From NCBI GenBank assembly GCA_038093975.1, contig JBBPTG010000268.1:1-31403 (forward strand): 31,403 bases of DNA, written 5' to 3'. This DNA is from Chalciporus piperatus. Lineage: Eukaryota; Basidiomycota; Agaricomycetes; Boletales; Boletaceae. The notes under the pieces are model-generated. The model did not search any database. It was not told the origin of the DNA and saw nothing but the letters and a program-made list of their open reading frames with translations. This document shows, in pieces, positions 20,705-31,403 of the stretch. The translations under genes and the position numbers were made by a program. Positions within the stretch are counted from its first letter, which is position 1, and every line of letters begins with the position of its first letter.

Positions 20705-21253
20705 GTTTTCCAATCACCAGTCAGCCTTCTTGTCAGCCTCCTTCCTTCTCAAGGACTTCTGGAATCAAAGTTGGCGCGCGCCGCGGTGACTCGTCACGTG
20801 GTCACAGTCACGTCACAGTATGACGCAATCTCGCGAGTCTGCTTTCCTTGCAATGACGATGAGAAACTCCGTCTATATATCGCCGCTTGGCCCTCGATGT
20901 TCACGTATCCATAACTCTGCATTCCAGACTAATCGTGTTGAATCCTCGCACACTGGGGTCTCTCACCGCACGGTCCACGTGTTAACATAACTTGGAGCCA
21001 AGACGCGCCCAACTAAAAGTTCAGGTAACAACAGTTGCTTCACTGTTGTAACTCACATTCATGAATCATTCCCCACCGAGACCCTGTCGCCAGCAGCTCG
21101 TCACCGCCAGTTTTCCTCGTGTTCGATCGATCATCATCCGTTTCTCGTTCTATCATTCCACTCGTATGGAATTGCTGATGTATCTGTAGATCGCGCAGCC
21201 CGGTCGGTGACATTTTACTGGTGTACGCGCACATCGGAATACTGTGCGCTCAG

Positions 21254-21698
21254 TTATCGTTGTGTGAGGTACTTCATCCGCGGGATCCGTCGCAGGTTCC
21301 ATGAATCACCGGCTGGCCAGAATTCTACTGCGTATGTCAGCAAACTTCCCATCAATTGGCTTGATGTGAGAGTTATAGTTTCAATGACTATCGGTTCTGA
21401 TCTGGATGTACAGAACAGTCTAACCTGGTTCATTTTTTTTCCTCACAGGCCAAGTACTGAAACAACTCACACCCCCGGTACAAGAGCACGAGCGTTGTCC
21501 TCCCACCTCGACGGCTGTTAGGTCTAGTAAGCTACGTGAGGCTCGCGAGCAGCAACTCACCCGGATGCCATCATTGACTTCGGCATCCGGGGCAAACATG
21601 GATTCTATGCAAGGGCGCAACGCTGCCAACACCCTTTGACTTTGACGACCTCTATGGCGCGACATTGCCGCTACTGACCCGGTTGTGTGGTGTAGCAT
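21254..21698 (-). CDS. Small unrecognised protein, three exons
   Basis: Exons 21561-21698, 21471-21514 and 21254-21401 join in frame into 109 residues. Introns are 46 and 69 nt with GTGAGT donors and CTAACAG or CATCCAG acceptors, which supports a real gene although no motif is recognised. The sequence has LAALRPCIESMFAPDAEVN, PSRWEDNARALVPG, a short hydrophobic stretch SSQLMGSLLTYAVEFW, and a basic end (RRIPRMKYLTQR). No signal peptide is seen. A second Met at residue 12 could be the true start. Confidence 0.5.
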
Positions 21699-21889
21699 GT
21701 CTTGGGATCTCTGGTGTCATGGCTTTTTAAGAGTTCAATGCCAGGTGCGTCACTATTTCTGGGCCAATGCTGACTGTCCTTTGATCGGTCTGTACTCAGG
21801 TGACATCCGGGCCTGACTAATCCTGGAACCGATGCACTGTCACCGTGTCAGACTGTCAGCAGATACTGAACTCTCGGAAGCGGTGCAAG

Positions 21890-22433
21890 CTTCCGTGATT
21901 CCCGGCGAGTTGTCACCTGTCCGCCCTCTGGCGCAAAGTTGATTCTCCATCTCGTTGAAACCCAACGCACCGACGGTCATATCTGCCACGCATTACACTC
22001 GGATCCGATGGTCGCACTGTGAGTGACGGGTATGTTGCACTGGTTTGCTATGACGTGCTTCCTGATCAGTGACCACACGCAATCGAGCGCTACCCCTATT
22101 AATCTTCATGCGTCGTCGGCCATCAAGAAGGAGCCACAAACTCACAGTATCCTCGAGGTTGACTTCATAGAGCAAATCCCCACCGCATCACCGCAATTAC
22201 ACGAAGTTGAATTTCAACAAAGTGAGATCGTCGAGTCTGCCACCCCATCGTTTCATGCGTCTAGACAAGTCCGCCACAGGTATGCTTTCCTCTGATTTTC
22301 CGCCCGGCTGGCCCTCTGTGAACGCACTTGTACACATTCTCACTCATCATCATGTCTCTGTCCCAGTTTTCAAATCAAACACGAGCGAGCAGCGATCGTA
22401 AACGTGCCTAGATCATCTGCAAGTCTGGTGTAA
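21890..22433 (+). CDS. Unrecognised protein, 3' exons of a divergent gene
   Basis: Three consecutive exons look coding: about 21890-22018 (5' limit uncertain), 22070-22279 and 22367-22433. The introns are GTGAGT..ATCAG (51 nt) and GTATGC..TCCCAG (87 nt), and frame is kept throughout. Readable segments are VVTCPPSGAKLILHLVET, DGHICHALHSDP, KKEPQTHSILEVDFIEQ and FQIKHERAAIVNVP. I recognise no family. The first exon with the start codon was not resolved; a Met at 21832 lies in another frame. The gene may continue: a GTG at the end of the last exon could be a donor to a further exon at 22522-22589 (DLVSRPQYVCQSRCANAKDK then stop). Confidence 0.4.
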
Positions 22434-22976
22434 TGAATTTCTAATTGGAACTTCGACGAAACAACACGCTGGTATGCCAAGTCGCTTGGCTCTATAACGC
22501 TGACTCCTATTTGTTGCCAGGATCTTGTATCGAGACCCCAGTACGTCTGTCAGTCCCGTTGTGCGAATGCCAAGGACAAGCTTTTCTAGAAGGCCGTGGC
22601 TGAATGGGGGTAGCGTCCTTTGTATACCTATTCAATTGCTGCGAAAATCCAACTCGAGTTGAATATCGCGAACGCGGCTGACAGTGACACTTTGTGGGCA
22701 AAACGAATGTTCCACGTCTCAGCTTGTCACCCTCGATTTCACCTTCCTATTTGCTATTTCCGCCGTCTGATTCGTATTGTACCGACGGCAAGGCAAACCC
22801 TCGAGACATTGTGGGACAAGGATGGACATTTTTACCTGTCACCGGTGCCTGGGATTACAAGATCCTATGAAACGTACAAACTTTGGTGGTACACGCCCCC
22901 GCCCCGTGCCGCGCAGTGTCAGATGTGACAAGCCCTGTAAACCTCGCTAGTACATACCAAGAATCAGAAAGTATCT
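22434..22976 (+). other. Coding-like fragments with in-frame stops
   Basis: A frame around 22522-22720 reads like protein (for example AKDKLF, KAVAEWG, YTYSIAAKIQLELNIAN) but is broken by TAG at 22587 and 22611. It could be a decayed gene or exons whose borders I cannot place. No function is proposed. Confidence 0.25.
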
Positions 22977-24784
22977 TCATGGTTCACCCACCTTTACGTT
23001 GCCCAACTTGAAAACAATTTCAGCAAAATGGAGAACACGAGAAATGAAGGTGCCTGCTTTTTCCAAGATGTTCCCGTCAGGGGTCATACTTGACACAATT
23101 GGCGCCATCGAGGGGATCACGATAAAGCTTACACAAGTTACTTGGCTGGAGGGATCACTCAATCTTGGATCTATCCGAAATGGGCGCATGCTATCATGAC
23201 GTGGGCGTGTGGGTTGAGAGGAGATTGGGTTATGTATCGTGATCGATAATCGATAGGTTCCGTTTGGACGCCGTACTTGGCATCGAGTAGCCAACGGGAT
23301 GATATGGGCGTATGACATGGGGATCAAGCTCAAGCCCGACTTTAGCAGCGGTGTCTTTCCTGCGACCGACGCTCGGTGAGTGTGAACAGATACATGCCGA
23401 CAACGAAGATCGGGTCACGGGTCAATGATGGCCGTGCAATGACCCGTTTCCAAATGCGACCCGAACGTTAAAGCGACCTGGGATAAGAACGCGAGTGATG
23501 GTTCCGTGGTGGTGGAAATGTATCATGCGTGGGCGGGTGCCACTCGTATCGTATGGATCATCACCATGAGTGCGCATCCTTGATAGGACAAGTGGACACG
23601 TTACGAGGATGTGGCGCGGAAGCGGCAATTGAGGCACGAACGCCTCCACTGGGTGTGTCCTCAAGTAGGACATTACACTTTTCGAGTCCTCCTCGGTACC
23701 AAAAAGGTCCGGAATAAAACTTTGAATGATCGAACGTTCACGAACGTGAATGCAGACGTCAAAAATGAATGACAGAATGAACAAACTTGCCAGTGGGGGG
23801 CTCACGGCGGTGGGTGAATCCGCTGCAGTTGTTCCTGATTCCTGAACAACGAGGTTCGATAGGCCATCATTGGATACGAATACCCGATTTAGACTGCCGA
23901 ATTTGAATCGGTTTTGAGAGGGGGTGGAGAGCGAGGGATGCGAGGAGTCGAACATTTATTATATCTGATGCCTAACCAAACATGGCATGCAGTATACTTC
24001 ATATCAGCCGGAGTACCAGATGTCTTGAGATTCATCACCTGCTGTTGTGTATAGAACACCAGAGGATCCATGGTAGGCTGAAACAAGGAACAGCAACGTC
24101 ATTTTCGAACGCATGAGAACGGAAGGAACTAATGAAGGCTAATGAGTGAAAGGTTTGTCAGCGTTGAACTTTATCTCTAACTTGCTGACCTTTTCCACGT
24201 ATGTCGACCGACGGTCATCGATATCCTTCTTTTGACCGTGGAGGATTTCTAAATTCTAGTGTATATCCCCGAGCAGTACTTCTTCCATGAAAGTGGTATC
24301 ACTGATATGTTATCGGGCTGATCTTCTCATGTCCCAGGATCTGTGTCGAATAGAATCGGGGTCAGAGTACCTTCAATACATGTGCGAGGTGCATGGGTGA
24401 ACCAAAATTAAGAGTAGGCGGGATTCGCGATATGTAACTTGTCAACCTCAACTGAGCTTTCGTCACGCGAGAGGAACGGGAGATATGAAACGATGACATA
24501 ATGGTAGTAGGTTCACGAAGAGAAGCTGCGGATTCCGTGGCAAAGCATTTGCAATTTGTGAACGGCACCCTCGAACGTTCAAGTCGTGTGTTGTGCGTTC
24601 TCATCGTGAGAATGGCAGGGCGAGTTGACCGAGGACTCGGAGGATACACAAAGGATCCGGTGAACGACAGCCGAGACTGGTGTGTTTGTTCCGCGGTCGG
24701 GAACCGTCTGTCGGAAGCTATGTGTGTATTGGGGTCCACTTCGTCGTCAGGCTCAAGGACTTGTGTGAGACTACGAGGTGCCAA
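22977..24784 (-). other. Possible multi-exon gene or gene remnant, unresolved
   Basis: Several minus-strand segments look coding: 24362-24784 (opening MAPRSLTQVLEPDDEVDP), about 24193-24252 (LEILHGQKKDIDDRRSTYV), about 24021-24077 (PTMDPLVFYTQQQ), then SDIINVRLLASLALHPL near 23960, and 22977-23330 (ILEKAGTFISRVLHFAE). Plausible introns connect some of them, such as GTGATG..GGTTAG. I could not build one continuous model and recognise no family. It may be one gene, two genes or a relic. Confidence 0.22.
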
Positions 24785-25710
24785 GCAGGAGGATGACTGA
24801 GACCAGGTACAGTAATATAACGCGTAGGGATGGAGGAAGAGCGAATTGGCATCAGAAAGTATGTCGCGACGTACTTATTTGGGAGCTTTGATTTTTTTGC
24901 CTGAACTCAACCTGGCACACCGAAAGAGGTGAGTATGGGCCCAATGAGTGAATGACAGGCGGCGGCGACGGATGCCGTGTCGAAGTGATAGGTAAGTACT
25001 ATGACCGCGAATGCTGGCAAAAGGTGTGGCGAGCTCGGGCAAATCGCGGAAGCGGTATCGTTGAAAGGCTAGAAGCATAGAATTAGAAGCAGAGATTGCA
25101 TTGATTGAAATTGTACTTGTAGGATTAAAGAAGATCAGTGAGTACGTGGGTACGTTAGAATTGTATCGCAAAAGGATACTGGCGGAGGATGGTGGGTTTG
25201 AGTGGGTATGTTTTGATTGATGGCCGAGGGGACGCACGTTTCTGCTTGCAGATGGGAGTCGGATGGCGATGACGAGTTCGTCGGACGCGCGCGTCAGTGA
25301 GTCATCACAGACGCGATAAGTTCGGCAAGTTCCGAGGATGGACGGAAGTAAACAAGTTGACAGTGCGGGGGAGTGATGGGAACTGTTAGGGGGGGCGGTT
25401 GAGACGGATAAGTTTATGAGTCCCTTCTATCCTGTTTTATTTGATGACACGCGTTGGAAAGAGTCGGATCTGTACACGCACTGGACAGGCAGGAAGGTGG
25501 ACGGAGGGAGAGTGGTTACGGCAGCTGGATCTGAGATTGGATTGCTGTTCTGAGACCCCGGGGAGTGCTGGGAGTGAACAAAGGATAGAAAAAGGAAAGA
25601 GGAGAGGAGAGTATAGTGCCAAGCGAGTCTTGGTAGTCTCTACTCTTCTCCATCGCATTCGTCACTAGCTGTCCCTCTTTCAACTTCCCCTTGCAATATC
25701 TTCCACTACT
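24785..25710. other. Intergenic, upstream of the Ser/Pro-rich gene
   Basis: A minus-strand frame at 24875-25237 is open for 120 residues but has low-complexity, non-descript sequence. No gene is called. The last 40 bp before the ATG at 25711 are pyrimidine-rich, as in many fungal leaders. Confidence 0.4.
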
Positions 25711-27929
25711 ATGGCCATCGTCCTTTCTTCCCCAATGACTCCTTCAATCCTACTACGTTCTCCTCACCACCCATCCCCGTCCCCGTCCCCCACCTCAACA
25801 CCACTCCCCGCCCTCACAGCCGACCTTTCATCTTCCTCTTCCTCCTCCACCTCCGGATCTTGTCTCGACCTCCATCGAACCAGCTCTCTTCCTTCCACAC
25901 GCAAAATACGATTCGCTCCTCTCCCAGATCCACGAAGAGATGGGCTCTTTGACCAAATTTACCTTGACGATGCACAGCCCACCTCAAAGCCAACCGAAGT
26001 AACTCTCCCCCCACCACCCCTCCCCGATGGTTCCTTCGACCTCTCCCCCTCCGTTTCCCCTGATTCCTCCATCTCAAGTACCCAATCAACACCCACTATC
26101 CGCGTGTCACAACGCACATCCACGAAACCAAGCTCAAAGCTCCTCCGTCCTTTCTCTTTCCTTCGTCGCATACATTCTTCTTCTCCAACCCCGTCCCCTT
26201 TATCTCAATCAGCATCTTTGCCAAGTTCACGTAATGCCTCCGTCTCTTCATTCAACCGTGCAACCAACTCTGCCCCAAACTCCCCAAACTCCCAACCATC
26301 AAAACTATCCCGTATCTCCGCAGAGGATATACTCACATTCGGTACCAAATCCCTCTTCCGCTCTCGCTCAGGTTCGGGCAGTGGAAACCGTCCCCGTGCC
26401 CCATCCCCTCCTCCAGGTAAACTACAAAACCCAAACAAGTTTCTTCAGCGTGCCGCCTCCACCGGTTCAGGCGGAGGCCTGAAATTAGGTCACGGAACAC
26501 GCGATTGGGGTGACGGTTCTCCCTCACAGGACTCCGATCCAGCTGGTTCGGGTATAAGGCCTCGTCGTACATCTTCGTCTTCCTTGACGCCTGGTGCTGG
26601 CGGAGGCCGTCACACCTCGTCAACCAAAATGTTGTCCGCCGAGCCTCCCCGCCCAAGTACGAGCCCAGGTTTGGGAGCACCCAAGAAGCACGTCAAGATG
26701 TTGAATGGCAGAGTATACGGTTCAAAGAGATATGCTAGTAAGTGGATGTGCCTTTTTGAGCTTGAAGCCAATCTGACTTGCTTTTCATAAGCTCAAACAC
26801 TCGCGAATCCGTTTGCGAACGTTCGGGATGATCCCGAGTTCGTAGAATGGGGTTACGGTGGCATGGGCAGTGTGCATGCTTCCGCAGGCATCGCCAATGA
26901 TATGTGGAAAGGCTTACAACGGAGTGAGCGTGGCGGTGCGCTGCTCGCTGGTACTTCCTTTGGGCCCTCATCTGCGGCACCTCGTGCCACTCCACCCGTT
27001 GGGAGGGGCCTCGGTGGTGGTAGGGGTCACCCACATACTCCCGCTGTCCCCCGGAAAATGTCAGAGGATGCCCCTGAGTGTAGTATGGGTTGTGTTGGTG
27101 CTGGAGCTGGTGTGGATGACGATGATGGCAGTGGCATGGGTTGGGTAAAGAGACGTCGTGCGGAAAGGGAAGCAAAAGCCCGTCTGGAGCAAGCAGCAAA
27201 GGAGCTTGAGCAGAACGAAAAGGAGGGGAGAAAGAGCGGCGATTCGATGGACGCGGGTATGACTCCGTCTATCATCTCCACCACCGCATCTTTGACGGCG
27301 TCAACGTCCGTCACAACTACGGATGTGACGACTCCCGCAACCTCCCCGGTTTGTTCAAGATCCACAAGTGCGACAGATTTGAATTCGAAATCGTCGCCTC
27401 CCTCCGAATCTCACTTGGTTCCCGTTGCCCCTCGGTCCCCACCAAGCCGCGAGCCCGTGGTTGCTTCGCAATCCTCTCCTTCTCAGCTCTCGCCCACAAC
27501 AAACGATGATCATGAACATCATGTACTTACCGCCGTTCGGTTATCCCCCAAACTGTCGCACAAACACACGCACTCTCATGGACGGGTACCTTCCTTATCC
27601 CACTCGTGGAAGGTTGGCGAAAGCAATGATAAGGGCGAGACCGCGAAAGAGTTGCCATCCAGTCCCGTGGGCAGGGAAGATATGGCTGTAGGCACGACTT
27701 CGTCCGGTGACGATGAGGAGAGACTGGAACGTGATTCCGACGAGGATCAGGACCAGGAGCAAGAGCAAGATGATGAAAATGAAGACGATGAGGATGAGGC
27801 TCAGGTGGGTCATCCAATTACTGGTCATTACAAATACAAACACATTTTTGACAGGAGATTGCCCGGAAGACAGCACTCGGAGCCGGTGTCGAGAAAATCA
27901 GTCGACATGTAGACGTCGAGGCGCGATAA
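25711..27929 (+). CDS. Large Ser/Pro-rich conserved fungal protein
   Basis: Exons 25711-26737, 26792-27804 and 27855-27929 give 704 residues. The first 300 residues are Ser/Pro/Thr-rich and probably disordered. The best-conserved-looking part spans the first intron: KKHVKMLNGRVYGSKRYA, then NPFANVRDDPEFVEWGYGGM and GSVH. A basic helical segment (KRRRAEREAKARLEQAAKE) precedes another Ser/Thr/Pro stretch and an acidic run of Asp/Glu/Gln. The last exon is short (EIARKTALGAGVEKISRH), and using it avoids an unlikely read-through ending at 27912. I recognise no named family. Disorder plus charged segments suggests a regulatory or scaffold role (inference). Confidence 0.8.
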
Positions 27930-29137
27930 GCGCATCGGCCCGCACGGGCGTGTATGCGTCTTTGGGGAGATGCTGCTGAGGAGAGTGCAAAGCGGAGATT
28001 GACACGTCCCGCTTCTCACTCTTCGATGCATCTTCTGCGAATAGTCTCCGTCTTGCATATTCCGTGCTGCCTTTGCGAGAACATTCCCTCGTTCCATTGT
28101 TGAGCGAGCTCGATCATGTACGATAGGGCTTCGTCACGCGCTACTTCGCTATACCTACAGCTCACGGGAGGGTGCGACAACCTGCGACTTTCCTGGTATC
28201 CTGAAAATGCGCGCCACCAAGAAAAAACTGCCGGTACATAGGCATTCCCTCATTGCCGCGCAAATATTTCGCTGCGGCAAAGGTCCATACGCCAGTCCAA
28301 CCGCAGCCTCGGCCATTCATTTTCGTAATCTTTCGCTGTCGATATTGCTCATGCTGTCCGCCATCATCTCCCGTTGTTACCTTTCATCTAACCCCATCCA
28401 CCCCTTTGTCTCTACGTCTTCCGCCGCCTCTCAAGTGAAACTCCCCACTCCTAACTTCCGTCACTAGTCACGACGCAACGCGTGTTATCCTGTATATAAA
28501 TTCTTAATGTCGATCACCGATCTACCGGGTGGCATGCATTCGGTACGTCACCTTATTCCCATGCGGTGCTTCGTAAACCCCCGTTGATCACATCTCAGGA
28601 TGTTTCGACTTTCGTGCTACTCATCTCCCCCCTCTCTATCTCCTTCCCGGCTCTTCGTTTCCCGCTTCGCCTCACCGTGCTATCCTCATCCTTCTCACTC
28701 TACCTTAATTCATTGCCCAGGGCGCCTAGTGGATATTGTACCACCTTGTCGAGCCGTCAGGCTTGATGGTGGATTTTGTTGTATCATCATGTCCGCGCCA
28801 GTGTGATGATGGTGGATTAGATGTGGAAGCATTCACCTCGAAGCGTGGACCCATGGTGTTGCTAATTCTGAGTTTGGTTTCTTTTGGGGTATTGAAGATA
28901 CTAATATGACTTGGCTGGTATGTCCCTGACTGGCAGTGTCTGTGCAGAGACTGAGGATGGCCCTTGCCTTCAAGTTCTAGGTCAATTCTAGGTGTCCGTT
29001 TTGGTTTCCGTCACTCCCTCCACCATTCTTGTTACCGTTTTTCTTTTCCTTCTCATCCTCTCTCTCGAACTCTATCGGACTGCTTGCATCCTCACTCAGT
29101 TGCTTTGAATCTACCACTAGGGGGCTGGACCTTGTAG
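27930..29137. other. Intergenic, 1.2 kb
   Basis: Holds the 3' flank of the Ser/Pro-rich gene. Short pyrimidine-rich open frames occur at 28207-28806 on the plus strand but look like leader or untranslated sequence. A low-complexity Lys/Glu/Asn frame on the minus strand (28977-29186) is not supported by splice sites or a start. Confidence 0.45.
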
Positions 29138-29700
29138 ATGTTTTGTCACGTTTCATGCCTCTACATACCCTCTTGCGCAATCTCATGTGCCATTGTTCAG
29201 AATCTCTTCAAAGATGTGATATTTCGACACTTCATTCCACCCAATGCCCGATGGCGTAGTAAGAACCTGGGTTTCACCCTGTTCATCTCCTGGGGAAGGA
29301 TTAATACCAAGGCTGCCAATTTTAAGGACGAGGAAGTAAGAGCTGCGTGCAGAGATATGTTCCCAACGGACAACCCGAAGAACACGCGGTTCTCGATCAA
29401 CTACTTCACGAGTGTCGGTTTGGGTGCTTTGACCGAGGACATGAGAGAGTCACTCGCGCGAGCCCTATACCTCCAGGTTTCAATGATGTACGTGGGTACC
29501 AGAACGCCCCTCGTTTAATCATGGAACAACGCCGTGCCATGCTCGAACAAGAGTCCTCGTCACCATCAGCCTCAGACTCGGATTCCGATACAGCTTCAAG
29601 CGCGCACGCTGCTCTCCCGAATTGTTTTACGTCGACCCGTCCGGACCGTGCTAGGTTAGGTTTCAATACACCTACTAGTACCAACTGGTTACTGCCCTGA
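29138..29700 (+). CDS. Small unrecognised protein, two exons
   Basis: Exons 29138-29411 and 29477-29700, joined through a 65-nt intron (GTGTCG..CTCCAG), give 165 residues. Without the intron the first frame ends at 29518 and the second has no plausible start, so splicing explains both. Readable parts are DVIFRHFIPPNARWRSKN, GFTLFISWGRINTKAANF, SFNDVRGYQNAPRLIMEQ and a Ser/Asp-rich patch. The start is uncertain: a TTGTTCAG acceptor at 29193-29200 would allow an upstream first exon. No family recognised. The gene ends about 60 bp before the F-box duplication begins. Confidence 0.4.
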
Positions 29701-29961
29701 TTTTCGATCAAAGTGGGGCTCCTCGAACGACCTCGATGGGCGGCAAATATGGGCTGATATAAACGAGGGTGCGGGATCGAGCTTCACAATCGCTACAGTA
29801 TGATCGATGGGGTGAGAGTCACTGCGCGAGTCACAGTGCATGATGGTACAGAATGGGTATGAAATGGGGGGAAATGCATTGTCATGAAACGAGGGTAGCG
29901 TATTATATGTAGGTGTGAAGCTATACTTAGTAACTTTGAGCCTAGATACACAAAGAGCGAG

Positions 29962-31381
29962 CTACTGGAAATCGAACACCACGAGATCAGTAGAGTCATC
30001 CTCCCGCTCTTCCCTGCTATAACAAATCCTTCCTCTTACACCATCAAACATATTGAGATGTCGAACGTCCAAATTCTCGAAAACATCACTGACCATAGCC
30101 GTGCATTCCTCTCCATTCGCGTCAATCGAAAATTTATGGATGTTGACAATGTGCTCAGAAAGTGAAATGGGCTCAGAAAGTGAAATGGGCTCAGAAATCG
30201 AGAACGACTTAAGGACGCAAAGTCCCCTCGCATAGCCATCACTTGAAGCTTGCAAGTCGGAGGAATGGATTATATCTTCGCCGAGCCGGAGATCAAAAAG
30301 TTCTTGATAGGTGACGGCCAGGGAGAGGGTTTCTGTGGAATTCGAGGTGGTGGCTGGCAAGGTGAAGTCGACATAGTAGTAACGTGATCTATCTGAGACA
30401 TCTCCGCTGTGTGCGAAGAACCTCAGGATAGTGTCACCAGTGAGTGGGTTGACGACTGGATCACGAAGGATATGCGACAGATAGGGGACATGGTCGTCAA
30501 TGAGGTGAGGCGAAGTTCCAAGTCGCCATCAACCGGATGTGGTTGATCCGGAACAACAAATATCCGGACCACTGTCGACGACCTACTGATTCTCCACAGG
30601 GAAACACTATAAGGTCCTGTTGCCAAGATTTCATGCAGCATGTCTTGGCATGCCGCAGGCTGAGCAGGGTTTAGTTGTCAGTGAGATTCATCAGTGATTG
30701 CTACTCACATCTAGTAGATCGCTCTTAAGCATTGGAGACCTGTATATGGTATACGTCCAGGGATCGACAAAGATGTACTGAATCACGGATTCGACACAAA
30801 TTTCAAAATATAAAGGCGAGAAGGCGAACTCAGGGAATTGTACATCTTCTGGGAGGTCCATCTCGTGAATCACGGGTCCGAACGAGCTGGTTTCGTCCTG
30901 AAAGGAAAACACTACAAGTTTGCTAGAGAAGAGACTGGTGAAAACCAGCAGCAGAACAGAACAATGGATGTACGTACAATGGATAGGATACAACAAGATA
31001 AACTCGGAGTGCATCAGGGAATCCCATGGAGAAGATTTTGAATTCAGCTATTCGTTGGTCGGTCTCCCAAATCACTTGACGGGAACCAACTTCGAGATCT
31101 TCGGCGAAAATTTGCTTCACTCCCGACCAAATGAACAACCTTCCGAAGAGAACGTTGGGTGTGTCGATTGGCCTGTGACTTGGACCTTGAGCGGTTGAAA
31201 TAACTTTGAGGGGCTGGGAAGTCCAGGTACGGGATAAGCGCTCTGAGGGAACCAAAATGCGTTCAAGAGACCGAGTGGACTGCCACGAGAACGGCCCAGG
31301 TGGACGGGGCAACCGAGCGGTGGCGTACAACGCCTTCCACAGCTGGGTATCGCGAGCAACATCGTTAAATTGCTTTGAGAC
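29962..31381 (-). pseudogene. F-box protein gene copy 2, frameshifted and cut by the window end
   Basis: Corresponds to exons 2-4 of the F-box gene at 4532-6229: 30978-31381, 30709-30922 and 29962-30659; exon 1 with the F-box start lies outside the window. In the last exon a 10-bp deletion near 30505 (copy 1 equivalent about 5027-5036) shifts the frame after LELRLT and leads to a stop at 30423, losing roughly the last 150 residues. Downstream of it the original frame is still open to 29962 and ends STDLVVFDFQ. It also carries an 18-bp tandem duplication (30153-30188) encoding repeated SEPISL. A recent, still mostly intact pseudogene is the simplest reading; an assembly error or a working truncated protein remains possible. 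Confidence 0.75.
30153..30188 (-). repeat. 18-bp tandem duplication in F-box copy 2
   Basis: The unit GCTCAGAAAGTGAAATGG occurs twice, with a partial third unit after it. Copy 1 has a single diverged unit. It keeps frame, adding Ser-Glu-Pro/His-Ile repeats. Confidence 0.85.
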
Positions 31382-31403
31382 CTAGAGTGAGAACATCAGA
31401 GGG

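Larger units (their letters stand above)
29761..31403. repeat. Segmental duplication, copy 2
   Basis: Second copy of about 4375-5932, same orientation, cut by the window end. The offset is 25471 bp in the identical part (30533-31403) and changes by 10 bp at a deletion near 30505. Confidence 0.9.

Noticed and set aside
27805..27912. Read-through end of the Ser/Pro-rich protein
   Set aside because: A GTGGGT..GACAG intron fits better and the third exon gives a sequence (ARKTALGAGVEKISRH) that looks coding, unlike the read-through.
30423..30641. Short separate gene in the second F-box copy
   Set aside because: It is the frameshifted remnant of the F-box exon, with the same sequence as copy 1 up to the 10-bp deletion.

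Overview
The window is nuclear DNA of a filamentous basidiomycete, most likely an Agaricomycete (a Rhizoctonia-like genome would fit, but this is inference). Genes are split by many short introns, mostly 46-70 nt with GT-AG ends, and the recognisable proteins (HAT1, MIS12, a MIF-like tautomerase, glutathione reductase, an F-box protein, an O-fucosyltransferase-like enzyme) are typical of fungi. I rebuilt the exon structures by hand. For the main genes every exon junction keeps frame and the joined protein has the length expected of its family.

Layout. 1-2.6 kb: HAT1 (minus, cut off by the window edge) and MIS12 (plus) sit head to head with 138 bp between start codons. 3.3-4.0 kb: MIF-like tautomerase (minus). 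4.5-6.2 kb: F-box protein (minus). 6.6-8.8 kb: membrane-anchored O-fucosyltransferase-like protein (minus). 8.8-10.1 kb: no gene seen. 10.1-17.7 kb: three paralogous single-pass membrane proteins (A plus, B minus, C minus), with an intronless conserved gene between B and C. 18.7-20.5 kb: glutathione reductase (minus). 21.2-22.4 kb: a divergent pair of small unrecognised genes. 22.4-25.7 kb: coding-like fragments I could not assemble. 25.7-27.9 kb: a large Ser/Pro-rich conserved protein (plus). 29.1-29.7 kb: small unrecognised gene (plus). 29.8-31.4 kb: a second, frameshifted copy of the 4.5-6.2 kb F-box gene, running off the window.

The strongest unusual signal is in the three membrane-protein paralogs. 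All have the same architecture (signal peptide, beta-rich ectodomain, Ser/Thr/Pro stalk, one transmembrane helix, cytoplasmic tail ending in PPSY) and the same exon plan, including a 5-nucleotide micro-exon followed by a 51-nucleotide exon. Frame analysis requires the micro-exon in all three. Skipping it would give an immediate stop in A and C and a frameshift in B. The tails share a short conserved segment and a PPxY motif, which suggests a receptor- or sensor-like family coupled to WW-domain proteins; that role is inference.

Other points: candidate GC-AG introns in both members of the HAT1/MIS12 pair; an F-box duplication with at least 871 bp of perfect identity that ends abruptly, each copy carrying a different lesion; and a possible alternative mitochondrial presequence upstream of glutathione reductase.
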